From assembly GCF_027359415.1 (NCBI RefSeq), contig NZ_CP114780.1, positions 1,572,764 to 1,636,763 of the forward strand: 64,000 bases of DNA, written 5' to 3'. A model generated the notes under the pieces. It saw nothing but the letters and a program-made list of their open reading frames with translations. It was not told the origin of the DNA and ran no database searches. The first letter of the stretch is position 1, and each line of letters starts with the position of its first letter. Position numbers and translations under genes: made by a program. Shown here piece after piece: positions 19,618-27,854 of this stretch. This DNA is from Prochlorococcus marinus str. MIT 0918 (GTDB lineage Bacteria; Cyanobacteriota; Cyanobacteriia; PCC-6307; Cyanobiaceae).

Positions 19618-19716
19618 TTATTTTTTGTCAAACTTCGGGGGATCGCGGAATGCGACTGCGAAGAATAATGTCACTACTGCCAAAGTGAGAATGAGGACGT
19701 AGGAGAAGGCTTCCAT
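19618..19716 (-). CDS. psbT: Photosystem II protein PsbT
   Basis: A 32-residue single-span protein, [14 protein letters not shown] at the N-terminus and [10 protein letters not shown] at the end, the exact PsbT pattern. It sits at the PSII dimer interface near CP47 and supports recovery of the acceptor side. It lies 30 bp downstream of psbB on the same strand, the conserved psbB-psbT order, and is followed by a strong terminator. Confidence 0.97.
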   Translation of the reverse strand: MEAFSYVLILTLAVVTLFFAVAFRDPPKFDKK

Positions 19717-19746
19717 GGGTTAGATAATGCTAAAGATTCCTTGCGT

Positions 19747-21300
19747 TTATGCACGCCCAGGTACACGGCGAGTACTTTCGTCTCCAAGTTTCTTGAAGAG
19801 ACCGAATTCGACCTGATCACCAATATCTGGATCAACACCAGTAAAGGTATCACGGTATAGAGTCCGGGCAGCATGCCACCAATGACCAAATAAGTAGAGC
19901 AGTCCGAAACATGCATGAGCATATGTGAACCAAGCTCTTGGTGAGCTTCTAAAGACACCGTCTGACTTGTAGCGTTCTCTATCAAACTTAAATGATTCTC
20001 CTAGTTGAGCTTTACGTGCTAAACGCTTAACCACAACTGGATCAGAGAATGTTTGTCCATTCAACTCACCGCCATAAACGGTTGCAGTAATGCCAGTTTG
20101 TTCAAATGAGTACTTGGCTTCTGCACGACGGAATGGAATGTCAGCGCGAACATTACCGTCTTTGTCTTCAAGAATTACAGGGAAGTTCTCGAAGAAGTTT
20201 GGCATCCTTCTAACATCAAGGTCATTACCTTCTTTATCTTGGAAGGAAACATGTCCTTGCCAGCCAGTAGGAACACCATCACCATTAACCAATGCACCTG
20301 CTCTGAAGAGACCGCCTTTGGCAGGGCTATTCCCTACATAGTCATAGAAAGCTAGTTTTTCAGGAATAGCTGAATAAGCTTCTTCTTTACTAGCACCATC
20401 AGCTATGGCAGCTTCAACTCTTCTGTTGATTTCAGTTTTGAAATAATTTGAGTCCCATTGGTATCTGGTTGGTCCAAACAACTCAATTGGAGTTGTGGCT
20501 GACCCATACCACATAGTTCCAGAGACTACAAAAGAGACAAAAAGAACTGCTGCTAAAGCACTAGCTAGAACTCCTTCAAGACTTCCCATCCTGAGGTTTC
20601 TATATAGCCTTTCTCCAGGTCTATTTGTGATATGGAATACACCACCAATTATTCCTATAAGACCAGCACCAATATGGTTGGCGACTATCCCCCCTTCATT
20701 AAAGGGGTTGAAGCCGGCAGCTCCCCAAACTGGTGCAACTTTCTCGACATGTCCAGAAAGTCCATATGGGTCAGAGACCCACATTCCTACAGAAGATAGT
20801 GATACCCCAAAACCGAAGCAAGCAAGTCCTGCAAGTAAAAGGTGTATACCAAAAATTCTAGGAAGGTCTAATGCTGGCTCTCCTGTTCGGGAGTCTTCCC
20901 AGAGTTCCAGATCCCAGTAAGTCCAATGCCAGATGGCTGCCAGCATTAATAGACCGCTGAAGATAATATGACCTGCTGCGACGCCTTCAAAAGTTGAATA
21001 AGGAAGAGCTTTTCCCCAGAACCCTAATGAATCGAAGTCGAATGATCCGACACCACCAGTTAGGTCCCAACCATTCCAGCTACTTGTTACGCCTAAGCGG
21101 GCCATAAATGGCATGACATACATGCCTTGGCGCCACATAGGATTCAAGACTGGATCGCTAGGATCAAATATGGCCAATTCATATAGGGCCATGGAGCCGG
21201 CCCAGCCGGCTAGCAAAGCTGTGTGCATGAGGTGCACGGCCAGAAGTCGGCCAGGATCGTTGATTACGACTGTGTGCACCCGATACCAGGGCAATCCCAT
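19747..21300 (-). CDS. psbB: Photosystem II CP47 chlorophyll protein
   Basis: A 517-residue CP47, slightly longer than the usual 507-510. It begins [19 protein letters not shown] and has six transmembrane helices with the chlorophyll-binding histidines in [43 protein letters not shown] and [19 protein letters not shown]. The large lumenal loop E lies between helices V and VI. It is the core antenna protein next to D2. C+G content is visibly higher than in neighbouring genes, typical of highly expressed photosynthesis genes in this genus. The psbT gene follows; ferredoxin and psbM diverge. Confidence 0.99.
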   Translation of the reverse strand: MGLPWYRVHTVVINDPGRLLAVHLMHTALLAGWAGSMALYELAIFDPSDPVLNPMWRQGMYVMPFMARLGVTSSWNGWDLTGGVGSFDFDSLGFWGKALPYSTFEGVAAGHIIFSGLLMLAAIWHWTYWDLELWEDSRTGEPALDLPRIFGIHLLLAGLACFGFGVSLSSVGMWVSDPYGLSGHVEKVAPVWGAAGFNPFNEGGIVANHIGAGLIGIIGGVFHITNRPGERLYRNLRMGSLEGVLASALAAVLFVSFVVSGTMWYGSATTPIELFGPTRYQWDSNYFKTEINRRVEAAIADGASKEEAYSAIPEKLAFYDYVGNSPAKGGLFRAGALVNGDGVPTGWQGHVSFQDKEGNDLDVRRMPNFFENFPVILEDKDGNVRADIPFRRAEAKYSFEQTGITATVYGGELNGQTFSDPVVVKRLARKAQLGESFKFDRERYKSDGVFRSSPRAWFTYAHACFGLLYLFGHWWHAARTLYRDTFTGVDPDIGDQVEFGLFKKLGDESTRRVPGRA

Positions 21301-21321
21301 GGGTTAAGTTTCGAGTAACGA

Positions 21322-21338
21322 AGCTGCTTAATGCAGCT
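21322..21338. promoter_or_regulatory. Small hairpin in the psbB 5' leader
   Basis: Inverted repeat AGCTGC / GCAGCT with a five-base spacer, 21-37 bp upstream of the psbB ATG. It could stabilise the mRNA leader or affect translation of psbB. The sequence pattern is seen directly; the function is guessed. Confidence 0.35.
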
Positions 21339-21541
21339 AGACCCGTTGATCGTAAAGGTTCTTCGAACTAAGACGGGGCTGGTTGTGTTCAGCTGAAACG
21401 ACTGTTGATATTCCAGAAACTTTTTAAAAGGTATTTAAAGGGGTGAAAAATCAGTCTAAATGTTCTTTTTGCCAGTTATTTCGCCACGTTTGGCAGTATG
21501 ACCAGTCAAAATTGAATACTACAATTGTTACTTTTGCAACC

Positions 21542-21904
21542 ATGCCTTTTATTCGTTTTGTTAGAGAAGAAAGAGATGTTAAGTGTCTAAAAGGAGCAAA
21601 TCTTCGCGAAGTTGCCTTAAAAGAGGGACTTGAACTTTATGGTTTTAAAGGGAGTATTGGAAATTGCGGAGGGTGTGGACAGTGTATTACCTGCTTTGTT
21701 GCTATTGAAGGTGGAGATAAAAACTCTCTTTCTCCTCTAACAGAGGTTGAAAAAATAAAACTTAGGAATAGGCCTTCTAATTGGCGATTGGCTTGTCAAT
21801 GCCTTGTCAATTCTTCTTTGGTTGTTCTTACTAAGCCTCAAGCCCCTCCAGCTAATTGTCAAAATTTGGTTCAAGAAGCTTTATCTAAGGTTCTTCCAAA
21901 ATGA
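21542..21904 (+). CDS. [2Fe-2S] ferredoxin with adrenodoxin-like cysteine spacing
   Basis: A 120-residue protein starting MPFIRFVREERDVKC; the frame is open further upstream but this ATG gives a natural ferredoxin N-terminus. The cluster loop reads GNCGGCGQCITCFV, giving C-x5-C-x2-C if the first, third and fourth cysteines are used, and a distal cysteine is in LACQCLV. This spacing is unlike plant-type PetF (C-x4-C-x2-C). The C-terminal tail is rich in Pro/Ala/Leu. It lies divergent from psbB and 141 bp upstream of psbM, which suggests a photosynthesis-linked electron carrier, but the partner is unknown. Confidence 0.85.
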   Translation: MPFIRFVREERDVKCLKGANLREVALKEGLELYGFKGSIGNCGGCGQCITCFVAIEGGDKNSLSPLTEVEKIKLRNRPSNWRLACQCLVNSSLVVLTKPQAPPANCQNLVQEALSKVLPK

Positions 21905-22045
21905 TTTGGGCTATTTGCAACTAAAAATTTAAAAATACATGCTTTCTCGTTACAAGATCTCATTTTGCAAGCTCTTTACGTTTGAGATGTGTCTTCTGCC
22001 TTTATAGTTGAATCAATTAATTTGATTTAGCGGCTTCTTGAGTTC

Positions 22046-22198
22046 ATGGAAACCACAAATTTCGGTTTTATTATCAGCTTGCTTTTCGTTGGAGTTCCAA
22101 CGATTTTCCTAGTAGGACTATATATCTCCACAAGTGACGGAGAAAAATCAAGCTTTTTCTCAGATTCAGGTAAAGGAAAGCTAGGACCTAAGGCTTAG
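22046..22198 (+). CDS. psbM: Photosystem II protein PsbM
   Basis: A 50-residue protein starting METTNFGFIISLLFVGVPTIFLVGLYI, a single transmembrane helix as in PsbM, with a polar Ser/Gly/Lys-rich tail that makes it longer than the usual 33-36 residues, as in other picocyanobacteria. It lies at the PSII dimer interface. Downstream is a hairpin that may end the transcript. Confidence 0.93.
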   Translation: METTNFGFIISLLFVGVPTIFLVGLYISTSDGEKSSFFSDSGKGKLGPKA

Positions 22199-22228
22199 TT
22201 TTTAAAACCTCATCCAGAAGTTTTTCAA

Positions 22229-22257
22229 TAGAAGCTCTTTTTTCCTTAGAGCTTCTA
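22229..22257 (+). terminator. Possible terminator after psbM
   Basis: A 10-bp perfect stem TAGAAGCTCT / AGAGCTTCTA with a nine-base T-rich loop, 31 bp after psbM. The following T-run is weak (TCTCTTTA), so it could equally be a processing or stability element. Confidence 0.5.
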
Positions 22258-22325
22258 TCTCTTTATGTGATTTGGTTCCAAAACTTTTCAAGCTTAGGAC
22301 TCTTTTCAGAAGAGGTTTATAGGGT

Positions 22326-22772
22326 ATGGATGAAAAAAATGAGATAAAACCTTGGGTGCTTCAAAAAGTTGTATTACCTCAGCACACAGACCATGCAGGA
22401 GTTATGTGGCATGGCTCATATTTGATGTGGCTTGAAGAGGCACGAGTTCAAGCTCTTTCTAAGGTTGGGTTAAGTTATGGGGATTTGTCCTTGCAAGGGT
22501 ATGAAATGCCAGTAGTGGACTTAAGAGTTAAATATATTTCTCCACTTTTGCATGGTGATAATGTTCTACTTAAAAGTTGGATCTATCAAGGCAAAGGACC
22601 CCGATGGAGATGGGAAACTCATCTTTCCAAGGATTCTGAAAAATCTGCTGCGATAGCCGTTGTTGATCTTGTTATTCTTAGAAGAGATAATTCAGGTGAT
22701 CATTTATTGAGAAAAGGACCAAATCATATTTCCAAAGCACTTATTGCTTTGCAGGCTGGGTCAACTTTTTAG
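22326..22772 (+). CDS. Hotdog-fold acyl-CoA thioesterase, possibly DHNA-CoA thioesterase
   Basis: A 148-residue 4-hydroxybenzoyl-CoA thioesterase/YbgC-type enzyme. The catalytic motif is QHTDHAGVMWHGSYLMWLEEAR at about residue 18, with the Asp of DHAGVMWH as catalytic residue, and VKYISPLLHGD follows. In cyanobacteria this group includes the 1,4-dihydroxy-2-naphthoyl-CoA thioesterase of phylloquinone synthesis (Slr0204 type), a role that would fit a phototroph, but the substrate cannot be read from sequence. ATG start; prmC begins 4 bp after its stop. Confidence 0.8.
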   Translation: MDEKNEIKPWVLQKVVLPQHTDHAGVMWHGSYLMWLEEARVQALSKVGLSYGDLSLQGYEMPVVDLRVKYISPLLHGDNVLLKSWIYQGKGPRWRWETHLSKDSEKSAAIAVVDLVILRRDNSGDHLLRKGPNHISKALIALQAGSTF

Positions 22773-22776
22773 AGAA

Positions 22777-23658
22777 ATGCCTTTAGACACATTTTATTCC
22801 TCAAAACAAATCTTGAATTGGAGAAGAGATCAGTTATTAAAAGGAGGTAGAGCTGTAGATCTTGATTGGTTGTTAGATATAGGAGGAGGACTAGGTTGGA
22901 GTACAGTCCAAAAGATAAAAATTTTTCAAAATACTAGTCATAAGCTTGATTTTTCACTTGATGAGCTTGCTTTGCTTTGGACTAAACATTTAAATGATCA
23001 CACTCCACTTCAGTATCTTTTGGGGAGGTGTCCATGGAGAGATTTTGAGTTAGAAGTAAACTCTTCTGCTTTGATACCTCGCCAAGAAACAGAACTTTTG
23101 GTCGATATAGCTTTAAATAAAGCTCTATCCTTAGGTAATAATTTTTCAAGATGGGCAGATCTAGGTACAGGCTCAGGTGCACTTGCAGTTGCTTTAGGAA
23201 GATCTTTGCCTGACTCGTATGGCCATGCAGTTGATTGCAGTAAAGATGCGCTTGAGCTGGCTAAAAAAAATATAAAAGGATTAGTAATGAATGCTGAGAT
23301 TCTTTTGCACTTAGGTTATTGGTGGGAGCCTTTAAGATCCTGGTGGGGTGAATTTGATTTGGTTGTTGCAAATCCTCCTTATATTAGTAATGCAAAATTG
23401 CAAGATCTTGATTTAGTGGTTAGAGATCATGAACCACATTTGGCACTTTCTGGAGGCAAGGATGGCATGAACTCTTTACGCGAAATTGTTCAAGGAGCTA
23501 TGAAAGGCCTCCGGAAGGGAGGATGGTTGTTATTGGAACATGATTTTGACCAAAGTGATTCGATTCTGGAACTTTTAAGGAATGAAGGTTTAGATAAAGT
23601 TAATTTTGAAAATGATCTTGAAGGTGTTCGTCGGTTTGCATTGGCTAGGCATCCTTAA
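22777..23658 (+). CDS. prmC: Peptide chain release factor N5-glutamine methyltransferase
   Basis: A HemK/PrmC of 293 residues. The SAM-binding motif is WADLGTGSGALAVALG, the catalytic motif is VVANPPYISN and an N-terminal helical domain includes PLQYLLGRCPWRDFEL, followed by PRQETELLVD. It methylates the GGQ glutamine of RF1 and RF2. ATG at 22777, 4 bp after the thioesterase stop, is preferred; the frame also opens at a TTG at 22744 inside the preceding gene. tsaC follows after 15 bp, probably in the same transcript. Confidence 0.95.
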   Translation: MPLDTFYSSKQILNWRRDQLLKGGRAVDLDWLLDIGGGLGWSTVQKIKIFQNTSHKLDFSLDELALLWTKHLNDHTPLQYLLGRCPWRDFELEVNSSALIPRQETELLVDIALNKALSLGNNFSRWADLGTGSGALAVALGRSLPDSYGHAVDCSKDALELAKKNIKGLVMNAEILLHLGYWWEPLRSWWGEFDLVVANPPYISNAKLQDLDLVVRDHEPHLALSGGKDGMNSLREIVQGAMKGLRKGGWLLLEHDFDQSDSILELLRNEGLDKVNFENDLEGVRRFALARHP

Positions 23659-23673
23659 TTCGATAGTTTTGTA

Positions 23674-24264
23674 ATGGATAAACCTTTTACACAATCAAAC
23701 GAATTACTTTTTTTTCTGGAAAAAGGTTCAGCTGTTGTTTTCCCCACTGACACATTGCCTGCGTTGGCAACTTTGCCTAAGAATGCTTCCAGATTATGGG
23801 AAATCAAAAAACGCCCTCTCAATAAGCCTTTAATTCTTATGGGGGCATCAGAAGAAGATTTATTTGAGGCTGTTTTGCCAAATGCATTAGAAGATGCCTC
23901 TCGAATGAGTTCGATTTATTGGCCAGGCTCTCTAACTATGGTTCTGCCTTCTTTTGGTGAAAATCTTCAACAACTTAATTTATCGGGCAGTTCTATAGGC
24001 ATGAGAATTCCTGCATGCGATTTAGCAATAGACTTTCTAAAAAAAAGCGGACCTTTAGCTACCACAAGTGCAAATTTTTCAGGACAATGCCCTTCTGTTG
24101 AACCCTTAGAAGTTGCAAAGTGTTTTCCTGAATTACCTTTTTTAGGCCCTATCCCTTGGCCATCCCAGTCAGGAGAAGCCAGCACTGTTATTGAGTGGAA
24201 GTCATCAGGTGTTTGGAGTTTATTGAGAAAAGGTGCTGTCCTACCTATAGAGTTATATCAATAA
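23674..24264 (+). CDS. tsaC: L-threonylcarbamoyladenylate synthase (Sua5/YrdC family)
   Basis: A 196-residue YrdC-domain protein. Substrate-binding motifs are VVFPTDTLPAL near residue 20, KKRPLNKPLIL at about residue 48, WPGSLTMVLP, MRIPACD and TTSANFSG. It makes threonylcarbamoyl-AMP for t6A37 of ANN-decoding tRNAs. The single-domain length matches TsaC rather than longer Sua5. The stop overlaps the ATG of the next small gene (TAATG). Confidence 0.93.
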   Translation: MDKPFTQSNELLFFLEKGSAVVFPTDTLPALATLPKNASRLWEIKKRPLNKPLILMGASEEDLFEAVLPNALEDASRMSSIYWPGSLTMVLPSFGENLQQLNLSGSSIGMRIPACDLAIDFLKKSGPLATTSANFSGQCPSVEPLEVAKCFPELPFLGPIPWPSQSGEASTVIEWKSSGVWSLLRKGAVLPIELYQ

Positions 24265-24446
24265 TGGGTTGGCTTTTTTTATTAGTTTTAATTCTCCAGG
24301 CTTTCTTTCATTGGATTTTAAATCCTTTCATAGTTGCTAGTACTGGTTTCTTTGAGCTTAGAAGCTTGGGGATATTAATTTTATTTTTATTGGTTTGGTT
24401 ATTCTCAGGCAAAGATACTTTCAAAATTTCTAAAGGCTCTAGATGA
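24264..24446 (+). CDS. Small membrane protein, unknown function (60 aa)
   Basis: Two hydrophobic helices, MGWLFLLVLILQAFFHWIL and SLGILILFLLVWLFS, then a short basic tail. ATG overlaps the tsaC stop by one base, so translational coupling is probable. I know of no function. The frame is also open upstream inside tsaC, but that part reads as a shadow. Confidence 0.65.
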   Translation: MGWLFLLVLILQAFFHWILNPFIVASTGFFELRSLGILILFLLVWLFSGKDTFKISKGSR

Positions 24447-24451
24447 TTTTA

Positions 24452-24523
24452 TGCCGGCTAACAGATTTGAACTGATGACCTTCGCTTTACAAAAGCGCTG
24501 CTCTACCGCTGAGCTAAGCCGGC
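24452..24523 (-). tRNA. tRNA-Thr(UGU)
   Basis: Cloverleaf on the minus strand: acceptor GCCGGCU, D arm AGCTCAGCGGTAGAGC, anticodon loop TTTGTAA with TGT, T arm ATCAGTTCAAATCTGTT. CCA is not encoded. Confidence 0.97.
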
Positions 24524-24598
24524 ATGTTTTTATAGATTAGTTGAATGAGGAATGATTTCCAAATAATTAGTACGAGGATAAAAAATTAGTATTTAGCA

Positions 24599-24937
24599 TC
24601 AGCTTTCAATAGAGGCTTGGTTGGGGACTTCTTCTGATGTCTCAGTAGATTGTTTTTCTTTCATTTTTATTTCTCCTGTTAGGGTTCTTTTGATAGGTAA
24701 ATTTGCTACTAATGCAGTCATTCTATCTTCTGTTTCCAGGCTTACTGCCCCACCATCCATATCTATCTCTACATATTTAGCAACTACCTTTAGAATTTCT
24801 TCTCTCATTTGATCAAGAAGATCTGGACTAAGATCAGATCTGTCATGAGCAAGTACTAATTGAAGCCTTTCCCTAGCTTTTGCGGCACTTGCAGGTTGTC
24901 GCCCAAATAATTTGTTGAGGATGTCTCTTAAGGTCAT
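24599..24937 (-). CDS. minE: Cell division topological specificity factor MinE
   Basis: A 112-residue MinE. The N-terminal anti-MinCD region is [33 protein letters not shown] and the dimerisation region contains [17 protein letters not shown]. It is longer than the usual 80-90 residues, with a C-terminal tail rich in Lys/Glu/Ser. MinE drives the pole-to-pole oscillation of MinCD that places the division ring. It starts 3 bp after the minD stop. Confidence 0.96.
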   Translation of the reverse strand: MTLRDILNKLFGRQPASAAKARERLQLVLAHDRSDLSPDLLDQMREEILKVVAKYVEIDMDGGAVSLETEDRMTALVANLPIKRTLTGEIKMKEKQSTETSEEVPNQASIES

Positions 24938-24940
24938 GAT

Positions 24941-25756
24941 TTAAAAAATTTTTGTTTGCATCAAACGACGGAACTTGTCTCGAAATCCAGTTCCTTCTTT
25001 AGAAGGATCTATCAATGGGATTTGTTCCCCTTTAAGCCTTCCTGCAATATTGGAATAGCATCTTGCTGCTGGAGATTGACTGCCACTAAGTGTTAAAGGT
25101 TCTCCTCTATTGGTACTAACAATCACTTGCTCGTCTTCTAGTACAAGTCCTAGTAGTGGAAGTGCCAATATATCCGTTACATCATCAATGGATAACATTT
25201 CTTGATTTTCCATCATTTTGGGACGAACCCTATTTAAAACCAATTGAATTGGTTTGATTCCATTTGTATTTAATAAACCAATAACCCTATCAGCATCTCT
25301 AACTGCTGAGACTTCAGGATTGGTTACTACAATGGCTTCTTTTGATGCTGCCACAGCATTCTTAAAACCATCTTCCACTCCTGCAGGACAATCAATTAGA
25401 ACATAATCAAATTTGCTGCTGAGCATTTCCACTATTTTTTTCATGTCTTCTGGGGTAAGCCAATCCAACATCCTTGGATTTCCAGCAGGCAAAAGAGACA
25501 AATTTGGTTCTTGTTTATGTCGAACTAAAGCCTGATCTAGCCTGCAATTTTCTTCTAAAACCTCTTGAGCTGTATAGACAATACGGTTTTCTAGCCCTAG
25601 TAATAAATCTAAATTACGCAAGCCAAAATCAGCGTCTAAAACAGCAGTTGGGGAACCTTGCCTTGCTAGAGAAATGCCTAGATTGGCCGTAAGAGTTGTT
25701 TTGCCAACCCCTCCTTTGCCTGAGCAAATAAGAATCACTCTTGTATCTGATTCCAC
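24941..25756 (-). CDS. minD: Septum site-determining ATPase MinD
   Basis: A 271-residue deviant Walker ATPase. The P-loop is GKGGVGKTTLTANLG with the deviant lysine, then DADFGLRNLDLLLGLENR, DYVLIDCPAGVE and LNRVRP; the C-terminal tail FRDKFRRLMQTKIF is the membrane-targeting amphipathic helix. Start appears to be GTG at 25756. It is transcribed with minE, and minC lies 130 bp upstream. Confidence 0.97.
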   Translation of the reverse strand: MESDTRVILICSGKGGVGKTTLTANLGISLARQGSPTAVLDADFGLRNLDLLLGLENRIVYTAQEVLEENCRLDQALVRHKQEPNLSLLPAGNPRMLDWLTPEDMKKIVEMLSSKFDYVLIDCPAGVEDGFKNAVAASKEAIVVTNPEVSAVRDADRVIGLLNTNGIKPIQLVLNRVRPKMMENQEMLSIDDVTDILALPLLGLVLEDEQVIVSTNRGEPLTLSGSQSPAARCYSNIAGRLKGEQIPLIDPSKEGTGFRDKFRRLMQTKIF

Positions 25757-25886
25757 GGACTACTTCGAAGTTGAATAATATTAATTGGATTTCCTCTAAT
25801 ATCAATAATCAGAAAAATAGATTTTGAAATTAATTTTTGATAAGTTCATTACTTTTAAGTTGTAGTAAGCCTTCTCAGTAAAGCGT

Positions 25887-26567
25887 TTATCTTTTTGCTA
25901 ATGAGGTTCTTGCTGGTTTAATAACAATTCTTCCATCTTCTAGGCTTGCTTCTTCAGCTAAACCTTCTTCCGGCTTTTCCTCAGGCCCACGAGCAATGGT
26001 ATTGGCAATTCTTAATTGAACTGGACGAAGTTCTAATGCAGAAATTGTGGAGTTGATATTCCCATTTTTTCCTGCATGAGCTATCCCTAGTAGCCTGCCC
26101 CAAATCAAGATATCTCCACCAGCCGTCACGATTGCACCTGGATTGATATCGCCAAGTACAAGAAGATCATTTATTGCTTCTATAGATTGGCCAGACCTTA
26201 GTGTGCCTTGGTGAAAAAAAACTTCTCGAGTCTTTTCTTGATTGGTTGTGTAGAAATCATTTCCTTCTGGATTTACAGGTTGATTGTTTTTATTAACTTT
26301 AAGGTCTAAGGTTGCTTTTATTCCTAATGAGGAAGAACTAATAATAGTTTCAATCACTGTAGACTTTATAGAATCAATTTTAATTTTTTTTCTTTCACAC
26401 ATCATTTGAATTTCCATTATATCTTTACAATTTAAATAACAATTATTGCAATCAATTTCTAAATAAACTGACTCAAGAGTCTTTAAATTTGTATAAAGAT
26501 ATAAGCGCCAATCTAGTTTTGATGAGGTTGGAAAAATTATTTTTTGATATGAAGAAGAATTCGTCAT
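25887..26567 (-). CDS. minC: Septum site-determining protein MinC
   Basis: A 226-residue MinC. The N-terminal 100 residues are divergent; the C-terminal beta-helix domain is clear with TLRSGQSIEAINDLLVLGDINPGAIVTAGGDILIWGRLLGIAHAG broken into its RSGQ, GDINPGA and GGDILIWG elements, and the family end FIxRP-like region as NSTISALELRPVQLRIA. It inhibits FtsZ together with MinD. ATG start. First gene of a minCDE group. Confidence 0.93.
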   Translation of the reverse strand: MTNSSSYQKIIFPTSSKLDWRLYLYTNLKTLESVYLEIDCNNCYLNCKDIMEIQMMCERKKIKIDSIKSTVIETIISSSSLGIKATLDLKVNKNNQPVNPEGNDFYTTNQEKTREVFFHQGTLRSGQSIEAINDLLVLGDINPGAIVTAGGDILIWGRLLGIAHAGKNGNINSTISALELRPVQLRIANTIARGPEEKPEEGLAEEASLEDGRIVIKPARTSLAKR

Positions 26568-26582
26568 GCTAATTTTCTTAGT

Positions 26583-27848
26583 TTATAAATTTCTTTGAAA
26601 CTTTCTGAATCCTACTAAAAGTTTTTCTACTTTACTGTGAATTGATTTAGGGTAAATAAGCCATGCATTATTAGAAGGGCTTATTAATTTTTCTATTAGT
26701 AATGACTTTTGTTCTATTGCATTGAGATTTTCACCATCCCATATTCTTAAGCCACTTTTATAAGGGTGATAGCCCAGGAAATTATTATGTCTAAGGCCGC
26801 AGCTTAAGTTCGGATCAAGGCCATGAGCTTCTGAAAAAGACCTTATTTTTGAAAGGATGATCAACTGGTCTTCATTGTTAAAATCTTCAATATTTACAGC
26901 TTTTGATAGTCTTCTATGAATAAAATTTTTGCAAAGTGATTTAAGTGGCTCGGGTGATTCTTTCTCCCATTTCATTATATGATAATTCGTTCTTATATCA
27001 TCATTTTCTAAGAATGTTTGAAGGTCCATATTACTTGAATTCCATAACCATTCTGCTAAGCATTTGTCTGACCAAATTTTATTAGGGCCTAGTTTTTTTG
27101 CCGTTTTAATAATCTTTTCAAGCAACCAATTGCAAACCTCATTTAAACGGTGATTGTAAACACTTCTGTACATTAAATTTCTAACCACTAAATAATGTTC
27201 TACAGCTAATATTCCTTTTGGATTAATTGCAAGATCACCATCTGGAGCAATTGTTAATGCAGATAATATTCTTTCTAAATCAATTTGACCATAATTGATA
27301 CCACAACTATGACTATCTCTCATTAGATAATCAAGTCGATCGCAATCTAATTGGCTGCTAACTAATGTTTTAATTAATTTACACTCAACTTCATTGCCTT
27401 GGATTAGGTTGGCAGTGTCATGACTTAGTGAACTTTGTAGATTATTTAGTATCAATCCAATCTCCTTATGATTTCTTATTATTTGCCCTGACCAGTGTTC
27501 ATGCTTTAAATCAAACATTTCTTCACTGGTGTGACTTAATGGACCATGTCCAATATCATGTAAAAGAGATGATGCATATAAGAGCCCACGATATTTAATT
27601 AATTCTGGATTTATTTTTATTAATCGGGTTAATGCTATTCGTGCAATGTGAAATACTCCAAGTGAATGCGTGAACCTGCTTGATTCTGCCCCGTGAAAAG
27701 TTAACGAGGCTGGACCAAGTTGCTTTATTCTTCTAAGTCTTTGGAATGGCTCTGAATCAATCAAATTTATAACCATTGCTTCTTCCGGGATTTTCTCATC
27801 GAGCGTTATCCCCTTGTGTAGAGGGTCGTAATAAGTCCTTGATGCCAT
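26583..27848 (-). CDS. HD-superfamily phosphohydrolase (dNTPase-like)
   Basis: A 421-residue HD-domain protein. The metal site is spread over SRFTHSLGVFHIAR, SLLHDIGHGPLSHTSE and LDCDRLDYLMRDS, the arrangement of SAMHD1/YwfO-like dNTP triphosphohydrolases. The C-terminal third is less conserved. The substrate is inferred from the family only. ATG start at 27848. Only 6 bp separates it from the stop of the CtpA gene upstream and 15 bp from the minC start downstream, so these genes may be one transcript. Confidence 0.82.
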   Translation of the reverse strand: MASRTYYDPLHKGITLDEKIPEEAMVINLIDSEPFQRLRRIKQLGPASLTFHGAESSRFTHSLGVFHIARIALTRLIKINPELIKYRGLLYASSLLHDIGHGPLSHTSEEMFDLKHEHWSGQIIRNHKEIGLILNNLQSSLSHDTANLIQGNEVECKLIKTLVSSQLDCDRLDYLMRDSHSCGINYGQIDLERILSALTIAPDGDLAINPKGILAVEHYLVVRNLMYRSVYNHRLNEVCNWLLEKIIKTAKKLGPNKIWSDKCLAEWLWNSSNMDLQTFLENDDIRTNYHIMKWEKESPEPLKSLCKNFIHRRLSKAVNIEDFNNEDQLIILSKIRSFSEAHGLDPNLSCGLRHNNFLGYHPYKSGLRIWDGENLNAIEQKSLLIEKLISPSNNAWLIYPKSIHSKVEKLLVGFRKFQRNL

Positions 27849-27854
27849 TAAATT

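Noticed and set aside
20090-21307. Plus-strand open frames opposite psbB
   Set aside because: They are antisense shadows of a strongly conserved photosystem gene with higher G+C.
24195-24263. Upstream extension of the small membrane protein inside tsaC
   Set aside because: The extension reads tsaC in another frame; ATG at 24264, coupled to the tsaC stop, is the natural start.
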